A stretch of DNA of 8,778 bases from assembly GCA_030612095.1 (NCBI GenBank), contig JAUWOO010000077.1, positions 1 through 8,778 of the forward strand. Reading direction: 5' to 3'. A program made the translations under genes and the position numbers. Below, piece by piece: positions 6,161 through 8,778 of this stretch. The notes below the pieces were generated by a model. It saw only the letters and a list, made by a program, of their open reading frames with translations, did no database searches and was not told where the DNA came from. Positions within the stretch are counted from its first letter, which is position 1. Each line of letters begins with the position of its first letter. Source of the stretch: Thermoplasmatota archaeon. Lineage in GTDB: Archaea; Thermoplasmatota; E2; DHVEG-1.

Positions 6161-6170
6161 AATATAAAAA
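6161..6170 (-). promoter_or_regulatory. TATA box of the rpl44e-rps27e-eif2a-nop10-pac2 operon
   Basis: Read on the minus strand, TTTTTATATT is a good archaeal TATA element. A transcript start about 25 bases on (around 6138-6142) would give a leader of about 25-30 bases that includes the AAGGAG ribosome site. The inverted repeat at 6175-6193 lies directly upstream, over the place where the TFB recognition element should be. Confidence 0.6.
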
Positions 6171-6174
6171 TGTA

Positions 6175-6193
6175 AGCTACTGATATAGTAGCT
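6175..6193. repeat. Inverted repeat beside the operon promoter (possible operator)
   Basis: AGCTACT and AGTAGCT form perfect 7-bp arms around the five-base spacer GATAT. The centre is about 19 bases upstream of the TATA centre. This could be a dimeric regulator site, or less likely the stem of a terminator for the metallopeptidase transcript, whose stop is more than 300 bases away. Confidence 0.5.
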
Positions 6194-6509
6194 CCGAAAA
6201 TAGGTTTTTATCTTGTAAATTTAAAAGGAAATTACATTATTTATTGATTTCTACTGGATAAATTAGCATGGAATATACTAAATGATGGTAAAAAAACAAT
6301 TTAAAATCAAAAACATAGGATATGAATCGTCAATTTACTGAAGTGCCAACTGACACATGCATTTTATCTTTCTTAATTCTGAACAGACTGAGTTTGGCTT
6401 TCCTCCGATGTTAAAACTATAGTTTCGTTAATTGTTTTTATCTCGATTTTTAAATCAAAATTGCGCTCCTTCATCATTTTTTATATTCAAAAGTACCAGT
6501 AAATGTTTG
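6194..6509. other. AT-rich non-coding stretch between operon promoter and metallopeptidase stop
   Basis: About 315 bases with no convincing gene on either strand. It holds a perfect 12-bp palindrome (AAACTATAGTTT, 6414-6425) and a seven-base T-run on the minus strand (6296-6290). The T-run could terminate the metallopeptidase transcript. I saw no tRNA, C/D box or mobile-element remnant. Confidence 0.5.
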
Positions 6510-8096
6510 CTACTCGATTCCGTATTTTTCTTCAGTTGTTCTCTGGAAATATGTAAGATCGATTTGATTCCAGTCATCAGCATCATGTTCACCGTGACTC
6601 CCATCAGAATAACCTAAAATGTACTGGCCGAACTTATTATAGTTCATGCAGCTTTCATAACTATCCCAATAGGCTATTGCTTCTTTTCTGGCTTTTAATT
6701 TTTCTAGTGGCGGCAGATTATTTCTACCTACTTGAGATGCATTGTCTATTCCTTCATGATATGAGGGGTTAAGACTAAGCGAATGACCAAGTTCATGCAT
6801 AACGCCTACTGCCATGGCTATCCTTTGGAGTCTTGGTGTTATTGCAGAGGGAAAGAAAACCGTTGCAAAAAATTCGAAGTTGCTCGGAATGGATATGACA
6901 TCGCTCCACAACTTGTAATCTTGAGCAAAACACCATCCGCCAGAATGATGTATAAATACATATCTAAAGGTCCCCTTTCGCTCATCAGCAAAATGATACT
7001 TATAGAATTCCGATCCAATGCCACTTAGTGGACTTATGTAATCCCCCATATACTCCAAATATTCTCCCCCACCATTACTTGGACCACCTGGCCAACCATC
7101 ATCAATATGAACAGTTATATCATGCTCACTGAATTTATCAACCAGCATCAATTGTGACTCTTCCCAGAAAACATGTTCATGGGCAAACAATCCTGGGCCT
7201 TTCTCCATAAAATCTACCTCTATGTAAATATCTTGACGATATGGATCAGCCAACCATTTCTTCAAATTGTATTCTTCTAAATTTGATAAACCATCTTTTT
7301 CTGGATCAATAGTAGAATGATTGTCATAAACAAACGAATCATAGCCCCATTTCCATTCCCATGCAGTTGGAATATCATCTTCATCTGGATCAAGTTTAGA
7401 ATCATCCACCTTTGGATCAGTATGCAGTTTATTTACTTCCCACCAATATGGAATACCATCACCATCTTCATCCAATTGATGTACATCGAACCAAATTTCA
7501 TAATTTTCTCCGTTAAAATGACCATAACCATCACTATCATTAAAGCCATCATCACCTGTCCATCTACCATTTCTAAAATCATAGGTTATCTGAAAAACTT
7601 CTATTTCTTGGTCATAATTACGGAATAATTTTTTCGTGGTTTCAAAAATTTTAAGTTCAATAGTGCATTCTTCTTGCTCATCTTCCACAAATCGAAAGGT
7701 TTCCCATCCTACATATCCAGTATCCCATTTGTCAATATTTTCACCAATCCATTCCGCATCATCAATGACGGCGACAAAATGGTAGATGGGTTTTTCCTTC
7801 CAGGTGTTTCCAATTTTTCTCATTACATTTTCTATTCCTTTTTTATGTATCCGTCTTATCTCTAAAGATACTGCTTGATTTACTCCAAGAGGGCTAATAG
7901 TATCATCAATTATTCCATTCTCATCAATTCCCCCTTCCTCCTCTTCTTCTTTGAGTTTGGATTCCGGATAGAAAACTACAAAACAGATAGAACCCAATAG
8001 AATTATAATTAGTGATATGGCTATTAAGGTAAGCAATTTTTTGTTCTTTAGAAGCAAAAAGTCCTTTCTTTTTTTATTTTTTGCCCGTTTTTCCAT
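6510..8096 (-). CDS. Membrane-anchored zinc metallopeptidase (metzincin-like) with calcium-binding DxDxDG repeats
   Basis: A 528-residue protein. A very basic N-terminus (MEKRAKNKKRK) precedes one hydrophobic helix (about 20-42), then an acidic linker (EEEEE, 50-54), so the rest probably faces outside, as a signal-anchor protein. Residues about 70-205 form a beta-rich domain of unknown type. Residues 209-276 hold three tandem thrombospondin-3/EF-hand-like loops: DEDGDGIPYWWE, DPDEDDIPTAWE and DPEKDGLSNLEE, which should bind calcium. The catalytic part (about 285-528) has HELGH at 434-438, giving zinc ligands H434 and H438 and the base E435. SCMNY at 482-486 looks like a metzincin Met-turn, followed by a conserved-looking YSDGSHGEHDADDW. 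The classical third ligand (HExxHxxGxxH) is absent: the residues are HELGHSLSLNP. H447 or D451 may replace it. Substrate unknown. The ATG at 8096 has only a weak ribosome site and a short leader. Confidence 0.85.
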   Translation of the reverse strand: MEKRAKNKKRKDFLLLKNKKLLTLIAISLIIILLGSICFVVFYPESKLKEEEEEGGIDENGIIDDTISPLGVNQAVSLEIRRIHKKGIENVMRKIGNTWKEKPIYHFVAVIDDAEWIGENIDKWDTGYVGWETFRFVEDEQEECTIELKIFETTKKLFRNYDQEIEVFQITYDFRNGRWTGDDGFNDSDGYGHFNGENYEIWFDVHQLDEDGDGIPYWWEVNKLHTDPKVDDSKLDPDEDDIPTAWEWKWGYDSFVYDNHSTIDPEKDGLSNLEEYNLKKWLADPYRQDIYIEVDFMEKGPGLFAHEHVFWEESQLMLVDKFSEHDITVHIDDGWPGGPSNGGGEYLEYMGDYISPLSGIGSEFYKYHFADERKGTFRYVFIHHSGGWCFAQDYKLWSDVISIPSNFEFFATVFFPSAITPRLQRIAMAVGVMHELGHSLSLNPSYHEGIDNASQVGRNNLPPLEKLKARKEAIAYWDSYESCMNYNKFGQYILGYSDGSHGEHDADDWNQIDLTYFQRTTEEKYGIE

Positions 8097-8124
8097 TTTT
8101 TTGCCTAGTAATCAATATATAGTA

Positions 8125-8133
8125 ATTTATATA
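8125..8133 (-). promoter_or_regulatory. TATA box of the metallopeptidase gene
   Basis: Read on the minus strand, TATATAAAT is a near-ideal archaeal TATA element. A transcript start about 25 bases on (around 8104) would leave a leader of less than ten bases, consistent with the lack of a good Shine-Dalgarno. A second weaker match (TATATTG region, 8113-8119) is closer still. Confidence 0.6.
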
Positions 8134-8294
8134 CTCTTTAGAAATATAAAAACATATTGTAAAATATAATACAAAATGGCTTTATTGCTGTAATGCCCGC
8201 AGTTCATAAAAAATAGACCCCATAGCAATTTTACTAGTGAATTCGTGCTCTCCCCATAATTGGGGCATAATTTTTCAACTTGCACATACACACA
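8134..8294. other. Non-coding region between divergent surface genes, with possible RNA structure
   Basis: No gene is seen on either strand. On the plus strand there is a TATA-like AATATAAAA (8143-8151), an imperfect stem GGCTTTA/TAATGCC (8178-8184 with 8191-8197, one mismatch), two copies of CCCCATA (8218-8224 and 8252-8258), and the hairpin at 8252-8265 followed by five T. This could be a short non-coding RNA or a leader of the gene at 8395, but it may also be chance in AT-rich DNA. Confidence 0.3.
8252..8275 (+). terminator. Short hairpin followed by T-run (terminator- or attenuator-like)
   Basis: CCCCA/TGGGG forms a 5-bp stem with a TAAT loop (8252-8265), followed six bases later by TTTTT (8271-8275). 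No plus-strand coding region precedes it, so it could end a short RNA starting near 8170. It is weak as evidence by itself. Confidence 0.35.
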
Positions 8295-8295
8295 T

Positions 8296-8304
8296 GTTTA
8301 TATC
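8296..8304 (+). promoter_or_regulatory. TATA box for the secreted-protein gene
   Basis: GTTTATATC matches an archaeal TATA element. A transcript start near 8328 would give a leader of about 65 bases. Just downstream lie a 7-bp direct repeat (AGTACAA twice, 8305-8311 and 8313-8319) and the palindrome AACATATGTT (8319-8328), which could be regulator contacts around the transcript start. Confidence 0.45.
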
Positions 8305-8380
8305 AGTACAATAGTACAACATATGTTGCAGTAAAGATGCTATAGAAAAATTTAAGCTGTGCTATTGTATATCATATTTT

Positions 8381-8388
8381 GGGAGGAG
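8381..8388 (+). promoter_or_regulatory. Strong Shine-Dalgarno of the secreted-protein gene
   Basis: GGGAGGAG, six bases before ATG 8395, is the best ribosome site in the window besides that of the two-TM protein. It fixes the start of this gene and suggests good translation. Confidence 0.7.
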
Positions 8389-8394
8389 TAAACG

Positions 8395-8778
8395 ATGAAT
8401 GAAAAAATATTGGGAATAATCATAACGGTTTTGATATTTGTAGCTGGTCTTAGCACATCTTCTACAGCAAGTATATGTGAAACAAAATCAATCTCCAGTA
8501 TAATAAACACAGATACGAATGGATTGGATGATATTTACAGCGTGGATGTTTCCTGTGATGAAAACAGTATGATCGTTTATCCAAATGAAACTGCAGTCTA
8601 TGGAATTTGCATTAAGAACACTGGAAATGTAGTGGATACATATGTTTTGGATTGCCCTGATTTAATAGATTGCTGTTATTGGTCATCACTAACCACCCAT
8701 GAAGTTACACTATACCCTAGCGAGAGCAATCTTGTCATTCTTACCGTCACACCATACTGGGAAGAAGAGGCAACATAC
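8395..8778 (+). CDS. Secreted protein with NEW3/CARDB-like Ig-fold domain (3' end outside window)
   Basis: The frame is open from ATG 8395 to the right edge, 128 codons, so the C-terminus is missing. A signal peptide is clear: MNEKILG, a hydrophobic core (about 5-19) and small residues STSSTASI, with cleavage likely near residue 24-27. Residues about 48-120 read like a beta-sandwich of the NEW3/CARDB type found in archaeal and bacterial surface proteins: YPNETAVYGICIKNTGNVVDTYVL, then EVTLYPSESNLVILTVTP, matching the 'NTGN..DTY' and 'L.P.ES....LTVTP' patterns. Six cysteines (C28, C54, C72, C87, C93, C94) are unusual for this fold and may form disulphides outside the cell. The full protein is likely much longer, possibly with more such domains and a C-terminal anchor. 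It is divergent from the metallopeptidase gene, and both products should be outside the cell membrane. Confidence 0.8.
   Translation, partial: MNEKILGIIITVLIFVAGLSTSSTASICETKSISSIINTDTNGLDDIYSVDVSCDENSMIVYPNETAVYGICIKNTGNVVDTYVLDCPDLIDCCYWSSLTTHEVTLYPSESNLVILTVTPYWEEEATY

Noticed and set aside
6153..6175. Plus-strand AAGGAGGT followed nine bases later by ATG-TAA, a start-stop mini-frame
   Set aside because: It overlaps the TATA box of the minus-strand operon, encodes only Met, and has no downstream frame. Most likely chance; it also would not be in the operon leader because it lies upstream of the expected transcript start.
6282..6341. A 19-codon plus-strand frame starting ATG ATG GTA
   Set aside because: No ribosome site, no promoter evidence and a length expected by chance in AT-rich DNA.
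7317..7628. A 103-codon plus-strand frame inside the metallopeptidase gene
   Set aside because: The Ile/Phe/Thr-rich product is the reverse image of the acidic calcium-loop region and has no start signals.
8233..8244. Adjacent ACTAGT and GAATTC sites resembling a cloning junction
   Set aside because: Both are common 6-mers in AT-rich DNA, and the flanking sequence on both sides has the same composition with no vector-like sequence.

Overview
The window looks like a piece of an AT-rich archaeal chromosome. The core genes are purely archaeal/eukaryotic in type: ribosomal proteins L44e and S27e, initiation factor aIF2-alpha, the H/ACA RNP protein Nop10, a PAC2-family proteasome-assembly chaperone and an archaeal-type YchF ATPase. 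Their run order is one I associate with Euryarchaeota. The large membrane-anchored metallopeptidase with DxDxDG calcium repeats and the secreted protein with a 'NEW3/CARDB-like' domain are of the kind common in the Thermoplasmatota and relatives. That lineage assignment is an inference, not proven here. Promoters are AT-rich TATA boxes and terminators are T-runs, as expected for archaea.

Left part, plus strand (1-3864): the end of a bactofilin-like beta-helix protein, open at the window's left edge, runs five bases ahead of ychF, so the two are probably co-transcribed. A T-run ends that unit. Four smaller genes follow: a two-TM membrane protein, a TatD-like TIM-barrel metal-dependent hydrolase whose real start seems to be a non-standard codon, a single-TM protein with a small beta-rich (OB-like) outer domain, and a 51-residue orphan protein.

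Middle, minus strand (3877-6170): a compact five-gene operon, rpl44e - rps27e - eif2a - nop10 - pac2, transcribed right to left. It has one clear TATA box, intergenic gaps of 0-17 bases, and a hairpin plus T-run terminator whose stem contains the last stop codon. Nop10 and S27e are short zinc-binding genes that are easy to miss. The operon joins translation initiation, ribosome structure, rRNA pseudouridylation and proteasome assembly. A 7-bp-arm inverted repeat sits directly upstream of its TATA box.

Right part (6171-8778): about 340 bases of AT-rich non-coding DNA, then a 528-residue membrane-anchored zinc metallopeptidase on the minus strand. Divergent from it across about 300 bases of non-coding DNA is the start of a secreted, cysteine-containing protein that runs off the right edge. 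The two divergent genes form a small cell-surface module.

No tRNA, rRNA, CRISPR array, insertion sequence or phage gene was seen. I found no clearly new defence or mobile system. The points most worth a second look are the non-standard TatD start, the atypical third-ligand region of the metallopeptidase, the operator-like inverted repeat at the translation operon promoter, and possible RNA structure in the divergent intergenic region.
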